A DNA stretch of 64,000 nucleotides from Pelistega europaea (GCF_013133775.1 NZ_JABGBO010000005.1:124001-188000), one strand, 5' to 3'; numbered from the stretch's first letter, positions 11,601 through 20,487 are shown. The notes: a model not told the origin generated them from the sequence alone. Made by a program: numbers and translations.

Positions 11601-13925
11601 CATAAAATCATTTCGAGCCGAAGCTGTATTAGCACTCTCTACACGCTGACTCATCACCGCACGTTTTCCTAAATAAACATATGTTCCCATATTATTAACA
11701 GGATCTTTATCAGCATTGAAATATAAGTAAGTCTGATGCTTTGCATCTGCATCCGTACGTCCACCATTATAATTTCCTGCTATAAGCTGACCTGCCATTA
11801 AACCATAGTTATTAATCGTACCTGTAAATGCAGACTGATAACTAGGTTCACTTACGTTATAAGCATCATTAATAGAACCTTTGGCTAGTAACGCGGCATG
11901 AGTACCTGAAATAATCCCTTGGTTATTGATGCTAGAAGACACGGGTTGATCTACAAACAAACCTACCCCTGTTCCTAAAAAGTCTACTCGACGATATTCA
12001 CCATCCGAGAACCCGTGGTATATTTCGCTATATCCACTCATTACCCCACGATTATTCACGTCACCTAAAGTCAGTTCGTCACTAGCTCGTCCCGTATAAA
12101 TGGATACACCATTACCGCTACCTTTAATGTCTGAGATGGCGTTAATCTGTATGCAATTACTATGTTTAATACTTGCATATCGAATACAACTTACTGCCTC
12201 TTCGGGTGCTGGTGGAGCCTGATTTACTCGATAATTTTGATTCCAGTTTGAATCATCGGTGATGATTAGCTCCACTTCCTTTAAAGGAAGATTTTTGTTA
12301 GCTAAAACAGCGTCTTCTTTTCCACCACCACCCATGCCTGCTTGGGCTTTTAAGTATCCAGAAATCACACCATCATTGTTGATATTGCCCACTTTCATTG
12401 AATAATCTTGGGCTGCTCCTGCTTTTAAAGAAACTGAAATACCATTGCCAACTCCCATAGCTTCAACATTAATAACGCCATAGCCACTGCCAGCCATTAA
12501 ATCAGCAAAACCGTCAATTCTACCTTTATTATCTATATTTCCCATAGATAGGCGAACGCCAGGCTCATCCCTAAAACCATATTCATCAACAGGTCCAAGA
12601 ACATTTTGTGTTGCCTCTAAAGATAAACCAATACCATTACCTGCATTATAAGCTTGTGATTGCGAATAGTTATGTAATGCACGAGACTGATTATCTCCAG
12701 AGATTTGAACCAACTGCCCTTTAATATTCCCTTGATTATTCACATTACCAATCTCTGCAAAAGTTTGATCTTTTGCAAATCTTAGCGTACGTGCTGCAAC
12801 ACTAATACCGTTTCCAGTATCATAAGATCGTGTATAGTTAGTCGAACCATCATTTTTCACATCAACTGAACGCAATAAGGCATCCCCGACTATTCTACCG
12901 CCTACATTATTATTGACGTTGCCTAACTTTGCTTCATTAATTTTCTCATAAGAATACGTACGCCTATCCTGCGTAATTAGGTTTGTACGTAAAGAAACCC
13001 CATTACCCGATGCCCAACTGATCATTGCATAATCTTGTGCCTCATCATGATCAATATCAAGCACTTTACTTCCTTGTGCTACTACTTTACCTTGGATAAG
13101 ACCACTATTTTCGAGTTTATCTAAAGCAACACGGATATTTTTGCCATAGAAATTTTTATCATCCGATGTAAGTGATGCTGGGATAACACCAACCCCATCC
13201 ACCCCTGTGACTGAGGCCTCATTTGCTGAACGTACAGAACGAGCACTACGAGAACCACCTGTCGCCGCATCTACAGCAACTTCGCTCCCATCAGCACCAA
13301 TGATATATTTACCATAATCACCAGACCCATATAGCGAGACGCCATTCGCAGAGGCATTGACTACCACCAAACTGCGGTGAGTGCCTGCACCCGTTTGCAG
13401 TTGAGCAAATCCAGACACTACGCCTGTATTTTCTATTTTGTCCAGAGCAAACGTCATATCGTTTTCATTACTTACAGGCACCCAGCCATAAGCATCAATA
13501 CCATTGGCCTGACCATCAGGTGCGATACTACTGCGATAATCTTTTAACTCTACTCCCTCCAAGGTGTTATAAGTATTACCAGATTTAATCGCATTAATAA
13601 ACAGTCGTCCATAAATCCGCCCATTATTAATCGCCCCCTTCTGTGCTGTCAGCCCATCCATATCGCCATACCAGTTAATCCTCACAGGATTACCTGTACG
13701 ATTATGCACCCCTACAAATAAACCACTATATTCGTCGCTTGGGTCAGTGATTTCCGCCAGACTTGTCACAGTCAAGTAATCTTTTACCAACGCATAAGGA
13801 ATGTCTCTATCCTGTACATATAAATCTTGCGTATTGTAAACTGGATGGTCTGCATAAGCCGAACAACTTAGTGATGTCAAGATAGCCAATGCTGTTGCCT
13901 TTAACTGGAAATGCTGTTTTCCCAT
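8676..13925 (-). CDS. Large type V autotransporter adhesin-like protein (1749 aa)
   Basis: Secreted or surface protein of the classical autotransporter class. Residues 1 to about 25 form a signal peptide ending SAYA. About residues 160-700 repeat a unit of the form GN(V/I)(N/D)N-G-I-G, then GNGI-V-L, at intervals of roughly 55-75 residues, as expected for a beta-helical passenger. About 760-940 is a charged, helix-prone block (Lys/Glu/Gln/Leu-rich, few glycines) that interrupts this pattern. Around 1110 there are RTX-like glycine/aspartate turns (AGNDKVVIG, LGEGEDELVLG). A Ser/Asn/Pro-rich linker lies near 1370. The last 280 or so residues are the barrel (HVWGRYIGAWG...), ending in phenylalanine. 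No protease triad or adhesin motif is recognisable. A Fur box lies about 260 bp upstream. Confidence 0.9.
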   Translation of the reverse strand: MGKQHFQLKATALAILTSLSCSAYADHPVYNTQDLYVQDRDIPYALVKDYLTVTSLAEITDPSDEYSGLFVGVHNRTGNPVRINWYGDMDGLTAQKGAINNGRIYGRLFINAIKSGNTYNTLEGVELKDYRSSIAPDGQANGIDAYGWVPVSNENDMTFALDKIENTGVVSGFAQLQTGAGTHRSLVVVNASANGVSLYGSGDYGKYIIGADGSEVAVDAATGGSRSARSVRSANEASVTGVDGVGVIPASLTSDDKNFYGKNIRVALDKLENSGLIQGKVVAQGSKVLDIDHDEAQDYAMISWASGNGVSLRTNLITQDRRTYSYEKINEAKLGNVNNNVGGRIVGDALLRSVDVKNDGSTNYTRSYDTGNGISVAARTLRFAKDQTFAEIGNVNNQGNIKGQLVQISGDNQSRALHNYSQSQAYNAGNGIGLSLEATQNVLGPVDEYGFRDEPGVRLSMGNIDNKGRIDGFADLMAGSGYGVINVEAMGVGNGISVSLKAGAAQDYSMKVGNINNDGVISGYLKAQAGMGGGGKEDAVLANKNLPLKEVELIITDDSNWNQNYRVNQAPPAPEEAVSCIRYASIKHSNCIQINAISDIKGSGNGVSIYTGRASDELTLGDVNNRGVMSGYSEIYHGFSDGEYRRVDFLGTGVGLFVDQPVSSSINNQGIISGTHAALLAKGSINDAYNVSEPSYQSAFTGTINNYGLMAGQLIAGNYNGGRTDADAKHQTYLYFNADKDPVNNMGTYVYLGKRAVMSQRVESANTASARNDFMNPESSTKLSELAEDMKSLNEHYKRNDGKILSTYRDFAVSDIKKVEKAYGSVSNTLTDDQRIDLYFKLNEALTDTKTADTFKLSYEDEWLPKAKWRDESNRTEILAQKNKLINQQQALAGLIQSLNGDSGFKVIYNQYLAFYNEQIKQLNEKLIKLNNHLKDVYHVDMPVVASEDGVVELPNTSSSTDALASAPYGVVDRIESAENSTQTIGGVEYKIINAPISGRDSSYTAVDNTIDHTIINGVGVANGALVANKDLTLTNSIVNGFVTALNIQGNTTVRLENTILNANGFAVKVLKDDGSVETRKSHAVLGDDANNVLYIGQNSIINGDIDLRAGNDKVVIGDESVRINVTDHTLDLGEGEDELVLGENVTAPTAAPLVVDYTVAGVERLLVNQPSRIMANRMELPSYMELHNKLVYQAPNNDAISLHNDDREQPVVSLAGKTLKVGIRSPEAYGALVVENANLNVSEAKLVIDSSLLDKATAEKEAWVINDIVSVKSTIYQCGDDAFVGQNCDGYDRNDGIADSYALQGKFASIEDNSALFTFEEYHAGKDKDGNSLEEGNGNNLKSLNMRVKRAVSVEEAVNSDEGSNSTSANPVSNEANPTPNVSSPSNESIAVAHLVDDVIDRALVGDNSAVELAKDFGKLPSLTLVRTAATQIAPVLYANTGNMLIEASRLIADNIPTGFVALDEKDSHRDTHVWGRYIGAWGKTKADSGNHGYLGLSSYKTHHNGFVLGATKYFDKGHIGASVAYLSSKARTTEAVLDEKLTSNTWQAGLYGEWLFTPKMALEGQLGYGHSSLKGTRYQSVLGVSNEGKYHADIAYASLGLRYYMGDDKYRVSPFVRANYHLVKMHSFSEKGGSTRLDVRKQNFDSLLLQAGVDGDFRLGDRWKLGGTLAVGVETLDKKPKLKAGFTVLPGETMPVYGIERPSVIGTAGVRAEFAPTNNSAVTLRYNTHFGKRYIDQQVQLNLRVVF

Positions 13926-14182
13926 ATTTCACCCTAAAAAAGAATATCAATCACGCACAAAAAATGGTATTTCCATAGTGCCAATTCCCTCTCTCTTGAT
14001 TAAGGTACTCCTAAGCTAACTATTGATAGAAATACAAATTTTTTGCCCTTATGGATGAAAATAAGCAACTAATTTCCTCTTCCCTGTGTATTGTTTCATT
14101 GTCACTGTCCTAAAACAGTTTCACTGAGAAATTAATTACCTAGATTCTGGTCGTGGAGCATATCAGAAAACCTTATTTTTGT
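13926..14182. other. 5' leader of the autotransporter gene
   Basis: About 257 bp between the autotransporter start and the Fur box. It is AT-rich, with no ORF and no clear RNA structure that I can support. A promoter is expected here. Confidence 0.4.
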
Positions 14183-14212
14183 AAATGATAATCATTATCA
14201 TTATTATCATTT
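14183..14212 (-). promoter_or_regulatory. Fur box upstream of the autotransporter
   Basis: Contains the palindrome TGATAATCATTATCA (14186-14200), extended to the right by a further ATTATCATTT. This is close to the Fur consensus of overlapping GATAAT hexamers, long enough for two overlapping sites. Confidence 0.8.
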
Positions 14213-14279
14213 AAAAAATAATTTAAGAATATTTTTTATAATGTATGATTATTCATATCTCAAAATAAATTTTATTCAT

Positions 14280-14306
14280 AAAAAAAGGGGATAAAATTTT
14301 CCCCCT
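14280..14306 (-). terminator. Terminator of apbE
   Basis: On the reverse strand GGGGGAAAATTTTATCCCC is followed by seven T residues, about 45 bp beyond the apbE stop. It separates apbE from the autotransporter unit. Confidence 0.75.
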
Positions 14307-14348
14307 ATTAATTTTTATAACCAGTTGAAATATCTATATAATTTTAAA

Positions 14349-15296
14349 TTATTTAGCATTGATGAACCGAGCAAAAGCAGAACTAATTCTTAAAGCATAG
14401 CCTTTTTCATGGCTATCGTCGTTCACAATAAACAAAGCAGCTATTTGTTGTTTTTCAGCAAATTCAATAGCTTTTTCTCCTAATAAAAACAATGCCGTTG
14501 CATAACCATCAGCAAGCATACAATTTTCTGCTAATACCGTGACAGAAAGAATTTCTGATACTTTGGTATAACCCGTCTGCGTATTAATTTCGTGTGAGGC
14601 AACTTTCTCTTTATCTTTAAAATAATTGCGATAATTACCTGACGTTGCCACTCCTATAGTCACCTCTTTAAAAGTCAGCATATGCTCATAAACCCCTCCT
14701 CCCCACTGCGGACGCTCAACCCCTACACGCCATGCCTGGTCGTAACGACTACCAGATAATCGCAACTCTCCCCCAATTTCGACCAAATAATGATGAATAC
14801 CCTCTTTTTCTAATACTTCAGCTACTTTGTCCACGCCATAGCCTTTGGCAATAGAGCATAAATCAATACGGGTTTGTGGGTATTCTTTGCGTAACCCCTC
14901 CTCTGTCAAAGATAAATAACGATAATTAACATAACGCAGGGTATCCGCAACTTGGGCATCATCTGGATGTGATTTAACCTCTTTTGCCCCAAATCCCCAA
15001 ATATTCACCAATGGCTCTACTGTAATATCATAGACCCCATCTGTCTGCTCACACAGAGTTAATGCCTGTCGCACCACATAATACATGGCAGGACTAAGTG
15101 CAATAGGCGCTGTGCTAGGATTATCATTAAATAAGGAAATCTCTGATTGTGGTATAAAGGGTGACATTTGCTGATTAACTTCCTCTAATACCATTTCTAT
15201 CATTGACTGTATCCTCTCTTTTGCCACTTGCGCTACCTCTTGCGCAATATGCACATTCCATGATGAACCCATTGTTTCGCCTGTTAGATAAACCAT
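14349..15296 (-). CDS. apbE: FAD:protein FMN transferase, ApbE family
   Basis: Mg-dependent flavin transferase that attaches FMN covalently to a Thr/Ser in target flavoproteins. Characteristic segments are GETMGSSW at the N-terminus, LCSIAKGYGVDKV, IGGELRLSG, HEINTQTGY and the C-terminal LADGYATALFLLG. At 315 aa it is near full length. It starts directly in the catalytic domain, with no signal peptide or lipobox, whereas many ApbE proteins are periplasmic lipoproteins. The AAAGGA upstream supports this start. A Fur box is 20 bp upstream, so iron control is likely. No obvious FMN-acceptor protein adjoins it; the PepSY-flavoprotein at 52.6 kb is a distant possible partner only. Confidence 0.9.
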   Translation of the reverse strand: MVYLTGETMGSSWNVHIAQEVAQVAKERIQSMIEMVLEEVNQQMSPFIPQSEISLFNDNPSTAPIALSPAMYYVVRQALTLCEQTDGVYDITVEPLVNIWGFGAKEVKSHPDDAQVADTLRYVNYRYLSLTEEGLRKEYPQTRIDLCSIAKGYGVDKVAEVLEKEGIHHYLVEIGGELRLSGSRYDQAWRVGVERPQWGGGVYEHMLTFKEVTIGVATSGNYRNYFKDKEKVASHEINTQTGYTKVSEILSVTVLAENCMLADGYATALFLLGEKAIEFAEKQQIAALFIVNDDSHEKGYALRISSAFARFINAK

Positions 15297-15725
15297 TATT
15301 TTTTTCCTTTTATTTGATAATGATTCTTATTATAATCTAAATAGCTTATTTCAATGCGTTTCTTCTATGAGCCAATTTTGGATATTTCAAAAAAACCTTG
15401 AGCAAATCGTGTATTTATTCCATATATTTTTTCGACTAATAAGCCTTTAAAATCGTTATCTTCACTTCTTTTTGCTTTATTTTGAGGCTTTTTTGCTTCA
15501 ATATGGAGCAAAAATACTTTTTCAGTCCAATACCCCTACTTAGAGTAGTATTACTAGGGAAAACCCTAGGCTGACTTTGTTACACTTTGCCTGCACTCTT
15601 GATCTCATTATTCAAAGACATTCTTCTTCTGGGATAGGATTTATAATTAAATCAAAAACAACCAAGAACAATGCTTGAATTGTGGAAAATTTCCTGACAG
15701 TAGATTTTTTCAATAAGGATTAAGC
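15297..15725. other. Divergent intergenic region between apbE and the gcd remnant
   Basis: 429 bp, AT-rich. It holds the apbE Fur box at its left end and an AAGGA ribosome-binding site just before 15726. No small ORF or RNA structure is supported in between. Confidence 0.5.
15316..15334 (-). promoter_or_regulatory. Fur box upstream of apbE
   Basis: GATAATGATTCTTATTATA agrees with the 19-bp Fur consensus at about 15 positions by eye and lies 20 bp before the apbE start. Confidence 0.7.
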
Positions 15726-16400
15726 ATGAAAATCTCTCTTATAAGAGGGCTGACAACAATACTGATGACAATATTTGCTCTTATCGGGGGAGGTATTTAC
15801 CATGCCCCTCAAGAAATCAATGACACGATTGCCCGTGAGCAGCCCACACCTACTAGTGTCCCTGGCGTCGCTGATAGTGACTGGGTCGCCTATGGCCGCT
15901 CATCGGCTGGCGAACGCTATTCACCACTAACACAAATCAATACCAATAATGTCAACAAACTGAAAGTTGCTTGGGTTTATCATACAGAAGATATGAAAAC
16001 CGATGATGACTCTGGTGAGAGTACTTATGAAGTCACCCCTTTAAAAGTTGGTGATAAATTATTTTTATGTACATTACACCAACGCCTTGATGCATTGGAT
16101 GCCGCTACAGGTAAGCGTCTTTGGCGTTTTGACCCCAAGATTGCATCGACTAAACAATATCAACACTTAACTTGCCGTGGAGTGTCTTATTATGATGCGG
16201 ATACAGCAGCACAAATTAATCCTAAAAGTGCTTCTTTAAGTACCAGCACAGCTTCACTAGAATGCCCTCGCAAAGTTATTCTGCCTGTTAATGATGGTCG
16301 TCTCATCACCGTCAATGCGGATAATGGTAAACCTTGCAGTGATTTTGAAACAAAGTTGGGAGATTCCCTTGTTGCTTATGCTCTTGACGAACAAAAGTAA
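15726..16400 (+). pseudogene. gcd: Internally deleted PQQ-dependent glucose dehydrogenase remnant (mini-Gcd)
   Basis: An intact 224-aa ORF with good ribosome-binding site, homologous to membrane quinoprotein glucose dehydrogenase (about 800 aa). Compared with E. coli Gcd from memory, it keeps one N-terminal membrane segment (normally five), then the first propeller part: APQEIND, WVAYGRSSAGERYSPL, TPLKVGDKLFLCTLHQRL, CRGVSYYD, ILPVNDGRLITVNADNGKPC. At FETK it jumps straight to LGDSLVAYALDEQK, which matches the native C-terminus (MGDYIVAYAL...). Some 500 residues of propeller, with most PQQ and catalytic positions, are missing without loss of frame. It cannot be an active dehydrogenase as known. 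It may be a decaying gene or a reused small protein. Confidence 0.8.
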
Positions 16401-16495
16401 TTAGGCCTTTTTCCATCGTTTAGGACGGGTGGTTTAGCTACTCGTCCACTCTTAAGTAAAATATTTTTATCTATATACAAAAGAGGTAAACGACA

Positions 16496-17821
16496 ATGGA
16501 TGCCTTAATCTTAAGTCGCATACAATTTGCATTAAATATTAGTTTTCATATTTTATTCCCTGTTATTAGTATTGCCTTATCGTGGTATCTGGTCTTTTTC
16601 CGTTATATGTGGGGAAAGACCGGCAAGCAAGGCTGGCTAGTAGCCTATCAGTTTTGGGTCAAAGTTTTTGCCATTACCTTTGCTGTTGGTGTCGTTTCTG
16701 GTGTCACCATGAGTTTTCAATTCGGCACCAACTGGCCAATTTTTATGGAAAAAGCAGGCAATATAGCAGGCCCTCTTCTTGGTTATGAAGTCCTCACCGC
16801 CTTTTTCCTAGAAGCAGGCTTTCTGGGTATTATGTTATTTGGGCGTGAGCGAGTCAGCCAGCGATTGCATCTGATTGCTGCTTGTATTGTCGCTATCGGC
16901 ACGCTCATTTCTGCATTCTGGATTCTGGCATTAAACTCATGGCTACAAACTCCAGCAGGTTATTCTATCGATGCAAATGGGGTATTCCATGTAGAAAATT
17001 GGTTAGAGGTCATTTTTAACCCCTCTTTCCCTTACCGTTTTACTCATATGATTTTGGCCTCAGTGCTTACTGCCTCTTTCTTGGTGGTGGGATTATCTGC
17101 CTGGCAGGTCATCAAACGATGTGCTACTGAAGCCACAGGCTTAATTATGAAAACAGGCCTATCTTTTGCGGCTGTCGTTATCGTGGTACAAATTTTTGTA
17201 GGAGATGCGCATGGTCTCAATACCTTAGAACATCAACCTGCAAAATTAGCAGCTATTGAAGCCATTTGGCATACTGAGAAACCTGCTGCTCTCAATCTAT
17301 TTGCCTATCCTGATGAGAAAACACAATCAAATAAATTCGATATTTCCGTACCTCATTTAGGATCACTTATCCTTACCCATGATTGGGATGGGGAAATTAA
17401 GGGTATGGATCAGTTTGACTACCATCCTCCTGTTGCCCCTGTCTTCTATGCCTTCCGTGTAATGGTAGCCGTGGGGGTATTAATGCTACTAACAAGTTGG
17501 TTTGGGTGGTATCGTTATCGCAAGTCAGGCTGGAATCCCAATAAACTCCCTCGTTGGGTTCTTTATCTCTTTTCAGGTATGACTTTCTCGGGATGGGTCG
17601 CCACATTAGCAGGTTGGTATGTCACTGAAATTGGTCGTCAACCATTCCTTGTCTATGGGCTACTACGTACTTCTGATTCAGTCACTCAAGCTGTGCCAGC
17701 AGATCATGTTGGTCTTACTCTCGTGTTTTACTTCTTGCTTTATGGTGCGATGTTATTGTCTTACATCGCCGTCTTAAAACATCTGGCAGAACACCACCAT
17801 ACAGAACCCAGTAAACAATAG
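16496..17821 (+). CDS. cioA: Cytochrome bd-type ubiquinol oxidase subunit I (CioA type)
   Basis: Membrane subunit carrying the haems of a bd-type quinol oxidase, 441 aa. Recognisable segments are SRIQFALNISFHILFP, YQFWVKVFAITFAVGVVSG, LEAGFLGIMLFGRERVS and GWYVTEIGRQPFLVYGLLRT. The short Q-loop and length match the cyanide-insensitive (CioA) subclass rather than E. coli CydA (about 520 aa). AGAGG lies 9 nt before the ATG. cioB starts 9 bp after the stop. No CydX-like small subunit is visible after cioB. Confidence 0.94.
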   Translation: MDALILSRIQFALNISFHILFPVISIALSWYLVFFRYMWGKTGKQGWLVAYQFWVKVFAITFAVGVVSGVTMSFQFGTNWPIFMEKAGNIAGPLLGYEVLTAFFLEAGFLGIMLFGRERVSQRLHLIAACIVAIGTLISAFWILALNSWLQTPAGYSIDANGVFHVENWLEVIFNPSFPYRFTHMILASVLTASFLVVGLSAWQVIKRCATEATGLIMKTGLSFAAVVIVVQIFVGDAHGLNTLEHQPAKLAAIEAIWHTEKPAALNLFAYPDEKTQSNKFDISVPHLGSLILTHDWDGEIKGMDQFDYHPPVAPVFYAFRVMVAVGVLMLLTSWFGWYRYRKSGWNPNKLPRWVLYLFSGMTFSGWVATLAGWYVTEIGRQPFLVYGLLRTSDSVTQAVPADHVGLTLVFYFLLYGAMLLSYIAVLKHLAEHHHTEPSKQ

Positions 17822-17830
17822 GAGAAAATC

Positions 17831-18820
17831 ATGGATTGGAATTATTGGTTACCCCTTATTTTCCTTGCCCTTTTAGGCTTAGCCATGTTTATTTATGTGA
17901 CATTGGATGGTTTTGACCTCGGTGTCGGTATGCTCATGCCACGTGCTAAAAGTGCTGAACAAGATATTATGGTAGGCTCTATTGGCCCTTTCTGGGATGC
18001 TAATGAAACTTGGATTGTGCTTGGGGCTGGTGTGTTATTCATTGCTTTCCCTAAAGCAAACACCTTGATTTTGGGAGAGTTGTATTTACCCGCCACCTTT
18101 ATGATTTTTATGTTGCTCATTCGCGGAGCTGCATTTGACTTTAGAGCAAAAGCTGATGACTATCACAAAGAGCTCTGGAATATTGGCTTTATGATTAGCT
18201 CTGGTGGCATGGCTCTATGCCAAGGTTGGATGTTAGGTCGCTATATCACTGCTTTTGGTACAGAATGGGATCACTACCTCTTCACTATCGGTGTGATGCT
18301 ATCCGTTCCAGCCGTATATGTCTTATTAGCTGCTTGCTGGCTGATTGCCAAGACAGAGGGTGAGTTGCAACGCAAAGCCAAACACTGGGCAAACCAAGCA
18401 TGGTGGCTGGTGGTTGTGTGCTTGGCTTTGATTTCTCTTGCTACTCCCTATATCAGCCAAGGTATCTACAATCGTTGGTTTAGCGAGGAATTATGGCTAT
18501 TGCCTATTCCTATAGCGACAGCACTGTTATTACTTCGCCTTAAATTTTTGGTTAAAGGGGAAGAAGTGCTTCACCATGGGGTATGGAGACCATTTAGATT
18601 AACCGTGTTTGTGCTTGTATTATGTGCATTAGGATTAGCGATTAGTGTCTTTCCTTATGCCGTAATTGATAAACTCACCGTGTGGGAAGCCGCTGCCAGC
18701 ACCCCTACCCTAGTGGTAACGTTGATTGGCGTGTGCATTACCGTCCCTATTATTCTAGCTTATAGCATCTTTGCTTACTGGGTATTTAGAGGCAAGGCAT
18801 CTACCCTCAAATATGAGTAA
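17831..18820 (+). CDS. cioB: Cytochrome bd-type ubiquinol oxidase subunit II (CioB type)
   Basis: Partner of the preceding subunit, 329 aa with about eight hydrophobic segments. The N-terminal FIYVTLDGFDLGVGML and GSIGPFWDANETWIVLGAGVLFIAFP are hallmarks of CydB/CioB. AGGAG precedes the ATG. A strong terminator follows, so the operon is cioAB only. The enzyme supports low-oxygen or inhibitor-resistant respiration. Confidence 0.94.
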   Translation: MDWNYWLPLIFLALLGLAMFIYVTLDGFDLGVGMLMPRAKSAEQDIMVGSIGPFWDANETWIVLGAGVLFIAFPKANTLILGELYLPATFMIFMLLIRGAAFDFRAKADDYHKELWNIGFMISSGGMALCQGWMLGRYITAFGTEWDHYLFTIGVMLSVPAVYVLLAACWLIAKTEGELQRKAKHWANQAWWLVVVCLALISLATPYISQGIYNRWFSEELWLLPIPIATALLLLRLKFLVKGEEVLHHGVWRPFRLTVFVLVLCALGLAISVFPYAVIDKLTVWEAAASTPTLVVTLIGVCITVPIILAYSIFAYWVFRGKASTLKYE

Positions 18821-18852
18821 TTAGTCTCATAATTATTAGGAAATTAAAGTTT

Positions 18853-18877
18853 AAGGGCATTGATTTTCAATGCCCTT
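18853..18877 (+). terminator. Terminator of cioAB
   Basis: AAGGGCATTGA, a 2-nt loop, then TTCAATGCCCTT with a trailing T run, 32 bp after the cioB stop. Confidence 0.85.
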
Positions 18878-18880
18878 TTT

Positions 18881-19016
18881 AAATGATTTTAACGTGATAA
18901 AGACTGCTGACTAATCGAACTCCGCTCCGCCAATCAGCTCTAGTGTGTAAATGATTTTGAACGATAAAGACTGTTAACTAATCGAATTCTGATTCACCAA
19001 TCAGCTCTATTGTAAG
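18881..19016. repeat. 68-bp tandem duplication that includes the 3' end of the DUF3579 gene
   Basis: Copies 18881-18948 and 18949-19016. On the reverse strand the right copy encodes the real end of the gene (LTIELIGESEFD, stop). The left copy, outside the gene, still reads YTLELIGGAEFD and stop. Differences include synonymous changes, so the outer copy looks like a homologous coding end. Confidence 0.9.
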
Positions 19017-19268
19017 ATTATTATCCACGGCGAAATCATTAACAAACTTCCATGCCCGTGGTTCCAACTGACGCAAACGCTCATCAACAATCACGCACTT
19101 GTGACCATTTCTATTGGTAGGCACCACATAGGGAGAATAAGCAATATGACTACACTGCAACCCAGGTGGACGAAACTGTGCCATTACCCCAGCAAGACGC
19201 TCAGCCCAATCGCTCGGACGAAAACGCTGACCAGACTTCGTAAGACCGTAGATAATTAACTGTTGCAC
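18978..19268 (-). CDS. DUF3579 family protein
   Basis: A 96-aa protein beginning MQQLIIYGLTKSGQRFRPSDWAERL, which I recognise as the DUF3579 family, known from betaproteobacteria and commonly found beside argF. No function is established. No signal peptide or membrane segment; it looks like a small cytoplasmic protein with about three basic and aromatic blocks (HIAYSPYVVP, HKCVIVDERL). It is divergent from argF with a 268-bp spacer. Its 3' end is tandemly duplicated downstream. Confidence 0.85.
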   Translation of the reverse strand: MQQLIIYGLTKSGQRFRPSDWAERLAGVMAQFRPPGLQCSHIAYSPYVVPTNRNGHKCVIVDERLRQLEPRAWKFVNDFAVDNNLTIELIGESEFD

Positions 19269-19536
19269 TTGACTAACCTTGTAGCAAAAGAGCGGATATT
19301 TTAGACGATTTATCCGATAATTTCGACATTTTTCTTGATTATTGTTATTATAAGTCTTTTGAGCATTTTTGGGCGAAACTTTCTTTGTTTTAAGGAATAC
19401 GCATCACTTGTTTTTGGAATCACAAATACGTTAAGGAGCTTTTGCTTTTTGATTAGCTATTTCATCTGATGCTCTTTTTTCACAAAGTGTAGTTACCCAT
19501 TGAATACTTTTTATTTTTTACTTTGTGTGTTTGCAT

Positions 19537-20487
19537 ATGACTACTCAGAACTCTAGTGCGCCTATGCGCCATTTTTTACAGCTTACTGATTTTTCGGCTC
19601 AAGAAATCCTTTATATTCTTGAGCGTGCTCGCTATATCAAACAAAAATTCAAACGATACGAGCCTCATATGCCTTTACACGACCGTACCCTTGCAATGGT
19701 TTTCGAAAAAGCCAGTACACGGACTCGCGTCTCTTTTGAGGCTGGTATGTACCAAATGGGGGGGGTAGTGATTAATCTTACTGCTAATGACTCTCAACTT
19801 GGACGATCTGAACCTATCGAAGACACTGCTCGTGTGATTAGCCGCATGGTTGATATTGTGATGATTCGTACTTTTGAACAAACACGTCTTGAACGTTTTG
19901 CCGCACACTCTCGCGTACCAGTCATTAATGGTCTAACTAATGAATATCACCCTTGCCAAATTCTGGCAGACTTGTTGACTTTTATTGAGCATCGCGGTCC
20001 TATCCAGGGTAAAACAGTTGCTTGGATTGGGGATGCCAATAATATGTCATATACCTGGTTGCAAGCAGCTCAACTGCTTGATTTTAAACTTCATATTTCT
20101 GCGCCTAAAGGCTATCAACTTGACCATGACCGTATTGGCTCTGTCAGCCCTCGTCACTTACAAGAGTTCGACGATCCAATGGAAGCAGCCAAAGGAGCTG
20201 ATTTAATTACAACTGATGTATGGACCAGCATGGGTTATGAACAAGAAAATGAAAAACGTCGCGTGGCTTTTGCCAACTGGATGGTTGATAGTGAGATGAT
20301 GTCATTAGCCAATAAAGACGCCATCTTTATGCACTGCCTCCCTGCTCACCGTGGCGAAGAAGTGAGTGCTGAGGTTATTGATGGTCCTCAAAGCGTAGTA
20401 TGGGATGAAGCAGAAAACCGTCTCCATGTACAAAAAGCCTTGATGGAATTCTTGGTATTAGGCAAACAAGAAACTCCTTCATTGTAA
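19537..20487 (+). CDS. argF: Ornithine carbamoyltransferase
   Basis: Makes citrulline from ornithine and carbamoyl phosphate. The carbamoyl-phosphate motif STRTR lies in FEKASTRTRVSFEAG, and FMHCLPAHRGEEV carries the ornithine-site HCLP. About 316 aa. The start is uncertain: the ATG at 19537 begins MTTQNSSAPM; a GTG 12 nt upstream or the ATG at 19564 (MRHFLQL) are alternatives. None has a good Shine-Dalgarno. argG follows after 280 bp. Confidence 0.95.
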   Translation: MTTQNSSAPMRHFLQLTDFSAQEILYILERARYIKQKFKRYEPHMPLHDRTLAMVFEKASTRTRVSFEAGMYQMGGVVINLTANDSQLGRSEPIEDTARVISRMVDIVMIRTFEQTRLERFAAHSRVPVINGLTNEYHPCQILADLLTFIEHRGPIQGKTVAWIGDANNMSYTWLQAAQLLDFKLHISAPKGYQLDHDRIGSVSPRHLQEFDDPMEAAKGADLITTDVWTSMGYEQENEKRRVAFANWMVDSEMMSLANKDAIFMHCLPAHRGEEVSAEVIDGPQSVVWDEAENRLHVQKALMEFLVLGKQETPSL

